A stretch of 40,162 nt of DNA from Akkermansiaceae bacterium UBA6138 (lineage in GTDB: Bacteria; Verrucomicrobiota; Verrucomicrobiia; Verrucomicrobiales; DEV007): assembly GCA_002422425.1 (NCBI GenBank), contig DIVG01000027.1, positions 1-40,162 of the forward strand. Direction: 5' to 3'. Under the pieces are notes generated by a model. That model saw nothing but the letters and a program-made list of their open reading frames with translations. It had not been told where the DNA came from and did not search any database. Below are positions 25,392-34,072 of this stretch, one piece after another. The translations under genes were made by a program, and so were the position numbers. How positions within the stretch are numbered: position 1 is the stretch's first letter; the number at the start of each line of letters is the position of its first letter.

Positions 25392-26354
25392 TCACGAAAC
25401 CGATGCCACTGCCGCCTTCATTTTCTCCAGCCCGACCTTGGCGCACTCCAGCGCCGGCATGGCCCAGTAGGTCGGGTTGAACAGCTCGAGGGAGAGCACC
25501 GGGTAGGCCCCCACCGTCTGGAAGTTCTTCAGGATACGCGTAAGCGGGGCGATGCCGTCGCCCGGGAAGACGCGGTCGGCATCTTTGATCGTGTCCCGCG
25601 GCGGATCAGCCGGGTAGTCATTCATGTGATAAGTCTGCAGAGCCTGCGGCCCCATCAGGAGAAGGGACTCGAAGGAAGAACCTCCCTTGTAGGTGTGGTA
25701 GACATCACCAAGGAAACAGGCTTTGGGATGTCCCGAACGAATGGCCACGTAGAGAGCCTTTTCGACCGTGCCGATGGTCGGGTTCCCCCCCCACATTTCC
25801 ACCTGGGGCACAACACCCATGCTGTCGCCCAACTCGAGGAGGGCCCGGTAGCGGTCCGCCGCATCATCAAGAGAGACAACCTCCCCGCTGGGAACACCGG
25901 CAGGAGGCGCGGCGATGCGAATGCCGCCGAGACGGGCGATCATGTCCATATCGCGCTTCGCTTCCTCAAGTCCGGCGGCTCGCTCGGCCGGGTCGTTGAC
26001 GATCCATTTCGCAAAACCGATCGCGCTCTCAACCGTGAGCCCGTGATCGTCGATGCGTTTTTTCAGATCACCGAGAGATCCCCCGGCCGTCACATACTCG
26101 TTGAGCTTGCGGAACCACGGCTCGATACACTCATAGCCGGCCTGGCCCGCAATCTCGATCTCCGCCGCCGCGTCGAGTTCCTGACCACGAATCGTGGACA
26201 TGTTAAAACCGAAACGAAAACGTTTCGGAGCACTCTCCTCCGCCGCGAACGAAGGGCCGGGGAGCATTCCCGAAGCCACCGCGCCCAGGGCGATACCGCC
26301 ATGGGTGAGGAAGGCACGACGATCAGGCACGAGGGAAAGGTCAGTATCGGACAT
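25392..26354 (-). CDS. Tat-exported sugar phosphate isomerase/epimerase-like TIM-barrel protein
   Basis: A 320-aa protein with a twin-arginine signal (PDRRAFLTHGG at 10-20, hydrophobic stretch to about 36, cleavage near AAE). The mature part is a xylose-isomerase-like TIM barrel: FGFNMSTIRGQ start, EIAGQAGYECIEPW near 65-78, VVPQVEMWGGNP near 180-191 with the metal-ligand glutamate, CFLGDVYHTYKGG near 211-223, YHMNDYP near 238, and VLSLELFNPTYW near 286-297. It resembles hydroxypyruvate-isomerase-like and inosose-isomerase-like proteins that are abundant in Verrucomicrobiota and Planctomycetota. The substrate is unknown. It converges on the methyltransferase with 14 nt between stops. Confidence 0.88.
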   Translation of the reverse strand: MSDTDLSLVPDRRAFLTHGGIALGAVASGMLPGPSFAAEESAPKRFRFGFNMSTIRGQELDAAAEIEIAGQAGYECIEPWFRKLNEYVTAGGSLGDLKKRIDDHGLTVESAIGFAKWIVNDPAERAAGLEEAKRDMDMIARLGGIRIAAPPAGVPSGEVVSLDDAADRYRALLELGDSMGVVPQVEMWGGNPTIGTVEKALYVAIRSGHPKACFLGDVYHTYKGGSSFESLLLMGPQALQTYHMNDYPADPPRDTIKDADRVFPGDGIAPLTRILKNFQTVGAYPVLSLELFNPTYWAMPALECAKVGLEKMKAAVASVS

Positions 26355-26553
26355 GGACGATTTCTGCCATCTTCCCGCAGGAGAATCAACTCTCTTCCCA
26401 TCACTTCATTCCGTCTTCGCCGCCCACGCCCGGAGCCTCCTCCCGCAAAGGAGGCGGGAAAATCGGCAATTTGCTAATTTTCGGCGCTTATTCCCCGTAA
26501 CAGATGCAAGATCGGGCGATAACTTTCGTCTTATCGACCGAACCACCGCACGC

Positions 26554-27084
26554 ATGACCCGATCGTCTCTTTCCCCCGCTCTTGTCGCTCTCGCCTTCCT
26601 TCTCCCGGCGCTCGGCACCTTTTGTCACGCCGACGAGCCTTCCGCGACCAAGCTCCTCCCGGCCGTGCTCCACGACGCGGAAGGAAAAGAAGTGGACGCA
26701 TCGACCCTGAAGGGCAAACACATCGGCCTCTACTTTTCCGCCCACTGGTGCCCCCCCTGCCGGGCTTTTACGCCCAGCCTTGTAAAATTCCGCGATGATA
26801 ACGCCGCCGAGGGCTTTGAAATTGTTTTTGTCAGCCTCGACAAATCCCAGAGCGGGAAAGAGGACTATATCAGCCGGATGGAGATGAAATGGCTCTCCCT
26901 CCCCGGGGCCGCCACAAAAACGGCCGACGCTCTCGTCCAACAGTTTGAAATAAGTGGCATTCCCGCCCTGGTTATTCTTGCACCCGACGGCTCCGTCGTC
27001 ACTTCCCAGGGTCGCGAAGACGTCATGATGTCGCCCGGGACAGCCCTCTCCAAATGGAAAGAGAAAGCGAAAAATCCCTCCTGA
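26554..27084 (+). CDS. Exported thioredoxin-like (nucleoredoxin/tryparedoxin type) protein
   Basis: A 176-aa protein with a signal peptide (about 1-26, ending near CHADEP). A thioredoxin fold follows with the redox motif WCPPC at 65-69 in the context LYFSAHWCPPCRAFTPSL. A cis-proline motif GIPALVIL lies near 135. The WCPPC form and the following TPSL block are typical of tryparedoxin/nucleoredoxin-like proteins. It should act as a thiol-disulfide reductant in the periplasm. The ATG at 26554 was chosen because the signal peptide begins there; the frame is open much further upstream but reads through antisense of the isomerase gene. The ECF sigma gene follows downstream. Confidence 0.9.
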   Translation: MTRSSLSPALVALAFLLPALGTFCHADEPSATKLLPAVLHDAEGKEVDASTLKGKHIGLYFSAHWCPPCRAFTPSLVKFRDDNAAEGFEIVFVSLDKSQSGKEDYISRMEMKWLSLPGAATKTADALVQQFEISGIPALVILAPDGSVVTSQGREDVMMSPGTALSKWKEKAKNPS

Positions 27085-27221
27085 CCCTCCCCGACCCGGT
27101 TCCTCCTTCCGTCGTCCCCCCGGGAACTCCCGGCGGCAATACAGGCGGAACAGAACCGGATTCGCTCAGCCCAACAGGTAGCGACGGCGACGCCGCTCTG
27201 CCGATGTCAGGAAAACCCTTC

Positions 27222-27800
27222 ATGCGCAAACCGGATCCCGATCTGGAACTGGTCGAACGCGCGCGCCAGGGGGACACTCGCGCGTTTGACGATCTGGTGG
27301 GTAAGTACACCCCGAAACTTTACGGCCTCGTCTATCACATGACCTCGAATCGGGAGGACACCAACGACATCCTCCAGGATGTCTTTGCGAAGGCTTATCG
27401 GTCGATTAAGCGCTTTCGCGGAAAATCCTCGTTCTACACCTGGATTTATTCCATCGCGACCAACATGACTCTGAACTTTCTCAAAAAGCGCAACCGCCGC
27501 CGCACCATGAGTCTCGACGACATCGATCTCGCGATCGAGAACGATCGGGATTTCATCGAAGCCACCTCCAAGAGCGACCCGGTGCGCGAAGCAAACATCT
27601 CTGAATTGCAGGAAAGATTGAACATGGCCATGCAGCAACTGTCAGTAGATCACCGGGCGGTGGTCACCATGTTCGACATCCAGGGGATGCCACATTCGGA
27701 GATTTCGAAAATTATCGGGGTTTCCGAAGGGACAGTGCGATCACGGCTCTTCTACGCGCACCGGTTACTGCAATCCTTTCTCGAAGACTTCCGAAAGTAG
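27222..27800 (+). CDS. ECF RNA polymerase sigma factor
   Basis: A 192-aa sigma-70 factor. Region 2 is at about 10-85 (RAFDDLVGKYTPKLYGLVYHM, EDTNDILQDVFAKAYRSIKRF, SSFYTWIYSIATNMTLNFLKKRNRRR). Region 4 is at about 128-180 (LSVDHRAVVTMFDIQGMPHSEISKIIGVSEGTVRSRLFYAHRLL) with a clear helix-turn-helix. The ATG at 27222 has AGGA at 27209-27212 with suitable spacing; an ATG at 27204 would add six residues. A frame-open extension back to 27054 overlaps the thioredoxin gene and is proline/glycine-rich. The next two genes encode a single-span membrane protein and a PDZ pseudo-protease, a typical layout for an envelope-stress sigma unit. Confidence 0.95.
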   Translation: MRKPDPDLELVERARQGDTRAFDDLVGKYTPKLYGLVYHMTSNREDTNDILQDVFAKAYRSIKRFRGKSSFYTWIYSIATNMTLNFLKKRNRRRTMSLDDIDLAIENDRDFIEATSKSDPVREANISELQERLNMAMQQLSVDHRAVVTMFDIQGMPHSEISKIIGVSEGTVRSRLFYAHRLLQSFLEDFRK

Positions 27801-27883
27801 TCTTCAGCCGCTTGCGGGGTGATCGGTGATTGAAAAAGTCCTGAAGCAAACCTTTATTACTCGCTTTGTTCCCCGGGAAAGTG

Positions 27884-28366
27884 ATGAAAGACCTCGAAGA
27901 TATCCAGCGTTTGATCGGCCTCAAAAAATATGAGACGCCGGGCGACGAATATTTCCAGCAGTTCCTCGAAGACTTCAAGGACCGGCAGCGCGGGGAACTG
28001 CTCAGGCAATCAGCCAGAGGCCTCCTCTTTGAGAGGGTCGCGATGTGGTTCGGCGAGATCAGCACGCCGCGCTGGCTCGTCCCGGCCGGCGCCTCGGCGG
28101 CGGCGCTCGCCCTCGGGGTCTACGCGTTCAGTCCTTCCCGCACCGAAAATGGAAAGCCGGGAATTACCCCGGGGCATTTTACCTCTCTTCACTCTCTTCC
28201 CCTGGAAGTATCCGCTGCCGACACGACCGGGACCGAAGACGAGTCGGTCATTACTCTCCAGCTTCCCCGCCCCGACCGCCGGGTTCCCGGGCTGGATAAG
28301 AGCGGCCCCCGCGGGGCACAGGGCCTCCTCCCTGCCTCCTCAGGGAATATGTTCAGGGAACTTTGA
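27884..28366 (+). CDS. Single-span membrane protein, probable anti-sigma factor
   Basis: A 160-aa protein. The N-terminal 60 residues are charged and probably cytoplasmic (LEDIQRLIGLKKYETPGDEYFQQFLEDFKDRQRG). One membrane segment follows at about 66-83 (LVPAGASAAALALGVYAF), then about 75 residues of polar outer sequence. There is no zinc-binding HxxxCxxC motif. The start is ATG 27884 (MKDLEDIQRL); TTG 27866 and GTG 27881 are alternatives. Its place directly after an ECF sigma gene, 83 nt away, and its one-span topology suggest an anti-sigma factor. The assignment is by context. Confidence 0.7.
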   Translation: MKDLEDIQRLIGLKKYETPGDEYFQQFLEDFKDRQRGELLRQSARGLLFERVAMWFGEISTPRWLVPAGASAAALALGVYAFSPSRTENGKPGITPGHFTSLHSLPLEVSAADTTGTEDESVITLQLPRPDRRVPGLDKSGPRGAQGLLPASSGNMFREL

Positions 28367-28377
28367 GCGGTGCGGAC

Positions 28378-29289
28378 ATGATCTCTCGTCTCGCCTCACT
28401 CCTCCTTCTCGCCGTCCCGGGCGGCGTCGCCACGCTCGCGGCCGGCGGGGAAGAAACGTTCTCGACCGTTACCGTCGCCTGGAGCAGTGAAGCCCGGGGT
28501 CCCGGGGTGTGTATCGACCGCGGCACCTGGTTCGTGAGTGTCATCCCCGCGTCGGTCCCGCTCAGCGGCCTCACCGAAACCACTCTGCATTCCGGCGAGA
28601 ACTCCGTCCGGGCAAAGGTTCTCTTTCTCGACGGACCGCAGAGGCTCTGCCTTCTTGAAACATCGACCATCCTGCCCGGCCTTGCCCCCGTCACACTCGC
28701 GAGTTCCGGAGGATTCAAGGCGGGGCAAAAGCTTAACTGCCTTTCCAATCGCTCCGCCTGCCTCACGATGTTGGCGGGTAAAGACTGGTCCCATCGGGGA
28801 GAACAGTTCCTCATGCCTATGCTGCGCGTTCGAGTAGCCGACCCCGAAGAGTTTTGCGCAGCCGGGACGCCGCTGGTCTGCGACGAAGGGACACTCGTCG
28901 GCATTCTCACGGGCAAAAATGACGAAGACAAGGAGAGCGGCGAAGTCCACGCGATCCCGGTTTCACGTATTCGCAAGCTTGTCGAGGATATGAAAGCGCA
29001 CCAGCGATCGGGACCGGTTCGCGTGGGACTCGTTTTTCACAACCAGTCCTCCACCCCGGAGATCGTCGAGGTAAAACCGGGCTCCCCTGCGGAAAAAAGC
29101 GGTCTTGAGGTCGGCGATGTGATCCTCTCGATGGACGGAGTGGAGACGGATTCACTCGAAGATCTCGTGGAAGTGATCCACTCTCTCCCCGCCGGCGCGG
29201 AGACCCCGGTGAAAGTGCTGCGCCGTCTCACCGAAAAAAACCTCACGATCACCCCGGAATTCGTCGAAGTGTCGGCGTCCGCCCGCTAG
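28378..29289 (+). CDS. Exported PDZ protein with inactive HtrA-like domain
   Basis: A 303-aa exported protein with a signal peptide (about 1-22). The N-terminal 210 residues follow an HtrA/trypsin-like pattern, but the active site is lost. The serine block GNSGGPLV reads AAGTPLV near 161-167, the histidine block reads TWFVSVIPASV near 45-55, and the aspartate block reads LCLLETSTI. A PDZ domain at about 215-300 has the carboxylate-binding region and the signature PGSPAEKSGLEVGDVILSMDGV. The start ATG at 28378 begins the signal; a TTG at 28363 is possible. It is 12 nt after the probable anti-sigma gene. It may sense misfolded envelope proteins without cutting them. Confidence 0.82.
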   Translation: MISRLASLLLLAVPGGVATLAAGGEETFSTVTVAWSSEARGPGVCIDRGTWFVSVIPASVPLSGLTETTLHSGENSVRAKVLFLDGPQRLCLLETSTILPGLAPVTLASSGGFKAGQKLNCLSNRSACLTMLAGKDWSHRGEQFLMPMLRVRVADPEEFCAAGTPLVCDEGTLVGILTGKNDEDKESGEVHAIPVSRIRKLVEDMKAHQRSGPVRVGLVFHNQSSTPEIVEVKPGSPAEKSGLEVGDVILSMDGVETDSLEDLVEVIHSLPAGAETPVKVLRRLTEKNLTITPEFVEVSASAR

Positions 29290-29299
29290 AGGACTCCCC

Positions 29300-29911
29300 T
29301 CATAGCCCGACGCGGCCCTGAAGCGCCCGCATCAGAGTCAGTTCGTCAGCGTTTCCGAGACCGCCGCCCGCCGGCAGGCCCTGGGCGAGCCGGGTCACCC
29401 GAAGCCCGGCGAAATCCGAGAGCACTTCTCCCAGGTAGTTGGAAGTCGCTTCCCCCTCCACATCGGAACTCAGTGCGAGAATCACTTCAGAGAACGTACC
29501 GGCCCTCAATCGCTCGATCAACTCGCGTATGCGGAGATCCTCTGGCCCCACATTGTCGAGCGGCGAGATCCGCCCTCGCAGCGAATGGTAGTGGCCGCGA
29601 AACACGCCGGAACGTTCCAGCGGCAGAATGTCGGTAGGTTGCTCCACGATGCACATCAGCCGGGAATCGCGTTGCTCTCCCTCACAGACGCCGCACCCGT
29701 CTTCCCTTGTTGAGAAAAAACCGCAAGTCCCGCACTCGATCACGAGAGACCCGGCCCGCATGAGCGCTTCGGCAAACGGGTCCGTTGTCCCGCCTCCCTG
29801 CTGCATCAGCCACACCGCGATGCGCTCCGCACTTTTCGGACCGATCCCGGGAAGCAGTTTGAGATGGGAAATGATCGCTTTGACCGGTTCAGGGTAGTCC
29901 ACTTGTGCCAT
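29300..29911 (-). CDS. recR: Recombination protein RecR
   Basis: A 203-aa protein of the RecFOR pathway that loads RecA at gaps. The helix-hairpin-helix block LPGIGPKSAERIA is at 20-32. The zinc finger has C60, C63, C73 and C76 (CGTCGFFSTREDGCGVC). A Toprim domain follows (CIVEQPTDILPLERSGVFRGHYHSL; then LALSSDVEGEATSNYL). Length matches the family. It lies 18 nt downstream of the cyclase homologue on the same strand, so it may be co-transcribed. Its stop is 10 nt from the stop of the convergent PDZ gene. No dnaX gene is adjacent, unlike the common recR context in other phyla. Confidence 0.97.
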   Translation of the reverse strand: MAQVDYPEPVKAIISHLKLLPGIGPKSAERIAVWLMQQGGGTTDPFAEALMRAGSLVIECGTCGFFSTREDGCGVCEGEQRDSRLMCIVEQPTDILPLERSGVFRGHYHSLRGRISPLDNVGPEDLRIRELIERLRAGTFSEVILALSSDVEGEATSNYLGEVLSDFAGLRVTRLAQGLPAGGGLGNADELTLMRALQGRVGL

Positions 29912-29929
29912 AGAAAAATCGGAAAACAG

Positions 29930-31234
29930 TCACATCATCGAAATCAGCCTCGCGTGCCCCTCGTCCGTCAGTTCACGGACGAGACGACTGGCGGGCGCCT
30001 CGGGGACAGCCCCTGCCTCCTTGGCGCGCCCAATAAAATACGTCACCGGCCCATCTTCGGAGACAGGCGACCGGGAACGATTGAAACAGTCAAGAGCCGC
30101 CCCGAAATTCTTCTCACGCAGATGCACCATCCCCTGCCAGAAGAGGTCGCGGCGGGCCCTTTCGTCCTCTTGAAACTGCCCGGTCCGGGCAAGCAATTGA
30201 TAGATCTCAAACATCAGGTTCGTCGCGGGATCGTAGACCATCTCCATCGGCCGGACCTCCATCTCTCCATTCGAAAGGCGATAGGTCTCCGGCCCGATAA
30301 GAATGTCCGAACCGTAGCGGAGGTTTGCGAGAGCGAGACGCCTGGAGAAGTCATTCACTTCGCCGATCCCGCCGAAAACATAAGACCCCGGCGTGCCATA
30401 CACGCCGACCGTCATGCGCCCCGAGCTGATCCCCACCCCGCATTGGAGCGACTGGAACCAGCGGTTTTCACATTCCTGACTGAGATTTCGGAGCCGCCCG
30501 CGCCACTCCAGAGCAGCACGGCAGGCCTCCGCCGCATGATTCCCGGACGGGGTCAGAGCGCCGAACGAGACCCTCACCGCTTCCGGGCCGGACTCGTCGA
30601 GATAGCCGCCCCGGGAGAGCAAAAAAGTCGAAGCGCTTCGGATAAAAAGATTGCTCAACTTCACCAGCTCGGAAGGGTCCAAAGCTGCCTGGAGACGCTC
30701 ATAGTTGATGAGACGACAGGTCAACACGGTCACTTCGCGCGTTGCCCCTTTAAAATCAGGGGGGCGGGGCCCTTCGAGCAGCTCGTGAAAGACAGCACTT
30801 GAGACCCGCTGCCCGAGCACTTCCTCGAGAACACGCTTTCGAAGCCCCCTTTCCGTACCCGCGTAGGCGAACGCCGCGACGGAAGAAAGCAACGCCGCCG
30901 CCAAAGAGGAAAAAGGATCGACCAGATACCCGTGGAAAGCGATCGTCGGAGAGATTCCGGCGAGAACCACCGCACCCGATAGCGCGATGAGCATCTTCTG
31001 AAACGGACGCGGGACATCGATGACCCACCAGGCCATGCCGACTGCCGTGACAGCGATCAGGGGGATCTCAAGCCATCTGATCCGAACCGCTTCGCCTGGA
31101 AAAATACCGGACAAGCCATAGAGACCGCCCAGCCAGGTCACCATCGCTTCAAAGGCCCCTGCAAAATACAGCATCAAGACCACCGCGGCGACCGCACTGC
31201 CAATTGTCAGAGCTGTTGATAGATATCGTCGCAT
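29930..31234 (-). CDS. Membrane protein with degenerate class III nucleotidyl cyclase domain
   Basis: A 434-aa protein. About four membrane segments lie in residues 5-125. A class III adenylate/guanylate cyclase-like domain follows at about 165-345. The usual metal ligands are changed: the first Asp of the VTVLFAD motif is Arg (R174, in VTVLTCRL), and the second, in GGYxDxxxGDA, is Glu (E218, in GGYLDESGPEAV). The C-terminal 75 residues (AALDCFNRSR...) resemble one TPR-like helical pair. Substitution suggests loss or alteration of catalysis. The ATG at 31234 was chosen; a GTG at 31252 would add six residues. It precedes recR by 18 nt. Confidence 0.8.
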   Translation of the reverse strand: MRRYLSTALTIGSAVAAVVLMLYFAGAFEAMVTWLGGLYGLSGIFPGEAVRIRWLEIPLIAVTAVGMAWWVIDVPRPFQKMLIALSGAVVLAGISPTIAFHGYLVDPFSSLAAALLSSVAAFAYAGTERGLRKRVLEEVLGQRVSSAVFHELLEGPRPPDFKGATREVTVLTCRLINYERLQAALDPSELVKLSNLFIRSASTFLLSRGGYLDESGPEAVRVSFGALTPSGNHAAEACRAALEWRGRLRNLSQECENRWFQSLQCGVGISSGRMTVGVYGTPGSYVFGGIGEVNDFSRRLALANLRYGSDILIGPETYRLSNGEMEVRPMEMVYDPATNLMFEIYQLLARTGQFQEDERARRDLFWQGMVHLREKNFGAALDCFNRSRSPVSEDGPVTYFIGRAKEAGAVPEAPASRLVRELTDEGHARLISMM

Positions 31235-31433
31235 GATGGGCTGAAAGCTCACTCGGGAAAAGGTTCGGCGGGTTTTACCCGGTCATGGGGGCACTTTCCC
31301 CCCGGACAGAATAGATCCCGCACACTCACGGGCAAGATCAGACTGTCGCATCGTTGCGGGAAACTGCCAGCCCCTCATCGGCAAGCCTTCCGTCCGCCTC
31401 GCGCCGAAGCCCCGGGGACAAGGGCACGTGAGG

Positions 31434-32843
31434 TCACCCCTCGCGATCCGCCCTCAAGACTCGATCGCGGCCGGTCTCCCCCTGATCCCGCTTCCTCCCG
31501 CTTAACGCCCCTTTCAGGAGACGGCGATTGAGCCGCCTGAACAAACGGGTCGATTCCGCGTCGTTCAGCCACTCGTCGTGAAGATGGTGTGATAGAGCCG
31601 CCGTCCTCGCGTGCGGTGTCTCCGCAGCCCCCCCGACAAGCCTCGGACTCAGGCCCGTCCCGAGGCAGAAGCGCTCAAACGATTCCTGATAACGACGGTG
31701 CAGCCAGGCGGCATGCTGTTGCAGGAGCGAGAAGTCGACCGAAAGCGCTTCATCCAGAGCGACAGCCCAATCTTCTTCAGCGGCAAACTCGATCGGGACG
31801 CTGTCATGCTCCCAGAGTTCGCAATAACTGGCCGCCGCGACGGAGCCGGTCGGGATATTGATTCTCGCCACTCCGCCCGACATGCAGATCACCCGCGAGC
31901 TGATGCACGAACCGCAGTAAAGACGGGAGTGGAGCAGGAAAGAGGCGACTTCCCAGATGTTATCCGAGCCGAACTGCGCCGCCTGCCATTCGGGGAAAGA
32001 CTCCACCCAGCGGCGAAGAGTCGCTTCGCGGCGGTCCCCGGGCGACTTGACGGCCTCAAAAAAGACGAGACCGAGACCGTCGCGATCGCTGATCTCGCGG
32101 AGGGCCGCGATCATTCTGGCTTCATCAGCAGGGCGCACCTCACTGATTTCCACCGCGATCCATCCGTTCGGAAACCGGTGACGAATCGCGGTGAGGGAAT
32201 CACTGTCCCGTGCCTCGCGCAACTGGCGCGCGCAGACCTGAGGGAGAACACTCAGAGCGCAGGGCATTCGCTCGACCGCGATCCCCTCAGCCTCGAGGAA
32301 GTCCGCTCCGTTTTCGTCGCGCACCCCGACAAACTGAGCCTGCCGAAGGGTTGCGAGAAGACTGGATTTTGCCCTATCGTCGAGACGGTCGGGGTCGGGG
32401 AGACCGACGGCATGGAAGCTGAGACCGGCACCGTAAAATTCACCCTCCGGAGCAAGCACGTAAGCAAAATCCCCCAACTGCCCGGTGCGACGACGAACAT
32501 AATTGTCGAGGGCCTCGCGATCACTGATCATCGAGAGGCTCTCGAAACGCTCCGACTCTTCCTCATCGGCAGCCGCCTGATATCCCTCACCAAGCCCAAC
32601 GGAAAGATCGGCACCGCCGTAGTGAATCAACTTCAGGTTCGCCCCGTGCATCTCCAGCACGCTCTCACCATAATTTCGCACCACATGGCCACCCACCCGC
32701 GTCAGGTCCGCCGTCACGAGACCCGCGCAACGCAGGCGGGAGAAATTAACGAGCCGCGTCAACACGTGCGGCATGAGAAGATCACCAAGCCGGTAGCGAT
32801 CGGCCGCACCGACCAGGAGCGCCTCGTGCGCCACTGAAGTCAT
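31434..32843 (-). CDS. Polysaccharide pyruvyl transferase-like protein
   Basis: A 469-aa soluble protein. Patterns of the CsaB/pyruvyl-transferase fold are visible: LLVGAADRYRLGDLLMPHVL at the N-terminus (normally GYYGxGNxGD), FVGVRDENGADFLEAEGI in the middle, and SFLLHSRLYCGSCISSRVICMSGGVARINIP towards the C-terminus. Members transfer pyruvyl groups to polysaccharides or glycosylate them. The start ATG at 32843 (MTSVAHEALLVG) was chosen since homology begins there; an upstream ATG at 32972 would add 43 low-complexity residues. The last 40 residues are basic (RRLNRRLLKGALSGRKRD). No polysaccharide gene cluster surrounds it. Confidence 0.75.
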   Translation of the reverse strand: MTSVAHEALLVGAADRYRLGDLLMPHVLTRLVNFSRLRCAGLVTADLTRVGGHVVRNYGESVLEMHGANLKLIHYGGADLSVGLGEGYQAAADEEESERFESLSMISDREALDNYVRRRTGQLGDFAYVLAPEGEFYGAGLSFHAVGLPDPDRLDDRAKSSLLATLRQAQFVGVRDENGADFLEAEGIAVERMPCALSVLPQVCARQLREARDSDSLTAIRHRFPNGWIAVEISEVRPADEARMIAALREISDRDGLGLVFFEAVKSPGDRREATLRRWVESFPEWQAAQFGSDNIWEVASFLLHSRLYCGSCISSRVICMSGGVARINIPTGSVAAASYCELWEHDSVPIEFAAEEDWAVALDEALSVDFSLLQQHAAWLHRRYQESFERFCLGTGLSPRLVGGAAETPHARTAALSHHLHDEWLNDAESTRLFRRLNRRLLKGALSGRKRDQGETGRDRVLRADREG

Positions 32844-33059
32844 CTCATTCACCTCGGAAAGCGGCGCTACCCACCCCAGACCAGGATGGTGATGGCCCGA
32901 ACCCCTGACCGACCGGAAAGAGGATTGAGACTTCTCGAAAGAAAAATTTAAGGAGTTATGACCAGTGGACATTCCATAATCATAACGGATTCCGGATTAT
33001 TTACAACGGTTAATCACTGCTAGGCCGACTTTTTGGAACGTTCACGCGAACCACCCCCC

Positions 33060-33377
33060 TTACCCGCGAACGCGCCAGGCCCTTTGCAGAGCAAGGATGC
33101 GCTTGAGAGACTCCCGCTCCTTCTCCGGGATCGCCGGGTCAACGATACGGGAGCGCAGGTTTTCCTCCTCCAGCCAGATGCTCACCTGACGCGGCCAAAT
33201 GCGTATTTCGAAATTTTCGCGACACTCACCTTCCTCCCAGTGAGGGAGCGCCAGACCCGAGACGATCTGCCCGCCTGCGGCAGGACCCTCGTCAGACGCA
33301 GGCGAGGCCCTCAACAACGAGACGGCAGGGAGCAGGGAAACGAGGGCGACCCGGGCGGAAACTGAAATCCTTTTCAT
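33060..33377 (-). CDS. Small exported protein of unknown function
   Basis: A 105-aa protein from the ATG at 33377. It has a hydrophobic export segment at about 8-24 (ARVALVSLLPAVSLLRA), then an acidic/polar mature part with a WEEGECRENFEIRIWPRQVSIWL core that looks like two beta strands, and a basic C-terminus. One cysteine. An in-frame ATG at 33413 is possible but gives a poorer signal peptide. I do not recognise a family. It is isolated: about 216 nt from the pyruvyl-transferase-like gene on the same strand and divergent from rplM. Confidence 0.6.
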   Translation of the reverse strand: MKRISVSARVALVSLLPAVSLLRASPASDEGPAAGGQIVSGLALPHWEEGECRENFEIRIWPRQVSIWLEEENLRSRIVDPAIPEKERESLKRILALQRAWRVRG

Positions 33378-33507
33378 ATCGGTTTGGCCGGGGAAAACAA
33401 AGGCAATCCCCACCCTTTTCGACCAACCCCGTTACGACCACGTTCAATCTCCGCCGTAGAAACGCCCGATCACGCCGGAAGACTTGATATTTCATGCCCT
33501 CCGGCGC

Positions 33508-33535
33508 TTGACATCGTCCCCAAACCACATAGATT
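33508..33535 (+). promoter_or_regulatory. Promoter of rplM-rpsI
   Basis: TTGACA (33508-33513), 16-nt spacer, TAGATT (33530-33535). The predicted start would leave a leader of about 75-80 nt before the rplM ATG, typical for ribosomal protein operons. The -35 box is a perfect consensus match. Confidence 0.65.
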
Positions 33536-33619
33536 CCCGTCCCTCCCGCCAAAGGGGTTTTGATTAAACGGACAAACTGCCTCCGTTTCAACTGTAACGG
33601 GGGATAATTGATCTGGGAA

Positions 33620-34048
33620 ATGAAAACCTTTTCTGCCAAAGCTGAAGAAATTGAACGCCAGTGGCACGTCATCGATGCCGATGGCAAAGTCCTTGGTGCT
33701 GTCGCCGTTGCCGCCGCCAACCTCCTCCGTGGGAAAGGGAAGCCGATTTTTACCTCACATGTTGACTGCGGTGATTACGTTGTGATCGTCAATGCCGACA
33801 AGGTACGCCTCACCGGGAACAAAGAGGATACCAAAATTTACACGAGCTATTCCGGCTATGTCGGCGGGCAGAAGCGGGAGACTGTTTCCAAGGTTCGCTC
33901 ACGCCGCCCCGAGCTTCTCGTCGAGCGTGCCGTGCGCGGGATGATCCCGCACAACCGCCTCGGTCGGCAGATCTTCAAAAAGCTCAAAATCTACACGGGT
34001 GCGGAGCATCCGCACGATGCCCAGCAGGTCAAGGCCTACGAAATCTAA
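33620..34048 (+). CDS. rplM: 50S ribosomal protein L13
   Basis: A 142-aa L13 protein, an early assembly protein of the large subunit. Family blocks are seen: KAEEIERQWHVIDADGKVLG at the start, RGKGKPIFTSHVDCGDYVVIVNADKV, TGNKEDTKIYTSYSGYVGG, RGMIPHNRLGRQIFKKLKIY, and HPHDAQQV. The ATG at 33620 (MKTFSAK) is standard; the frame also opens at TTG 33608. It is followed after 24 nt by rpsI, the conserved L13-S9 operon. GGGGG lies 20 nt upstream and GGGA directly before the ATG, so ribosome binding is not of the strong classical type. Confidence 0.98.
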   Translation: MKTFSAKAEEIERQWHVIDADGKVLGAVAVAAANLLRGKGKPIFTSHVDCGDYVVIVNADKVRLTGNKEDTKIYTSYSGYVGGQKRETVSKVRSRRPELLVERAVRGMIPHNRLGRQIFKKLKIYTGAEHPHDAQQVKAYEI

Positions 34049-34072
34049 TCTCCATCACCCCTGTCTGCTATC

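Noticed and set aside
24924..26477. 517-codon + strand frame spanning the methyltransferase and the isomerase
   Set aside because: Both underlying genes have clear motifs in other frames; this frame is Arg/His-rich without a domain.
31611..32837. 408-codon + strand frame opposite the pyruvyl-transferase-like gene
   Set aside because: The - strand frame shows a recognisable fold pattern; the + frame does not.
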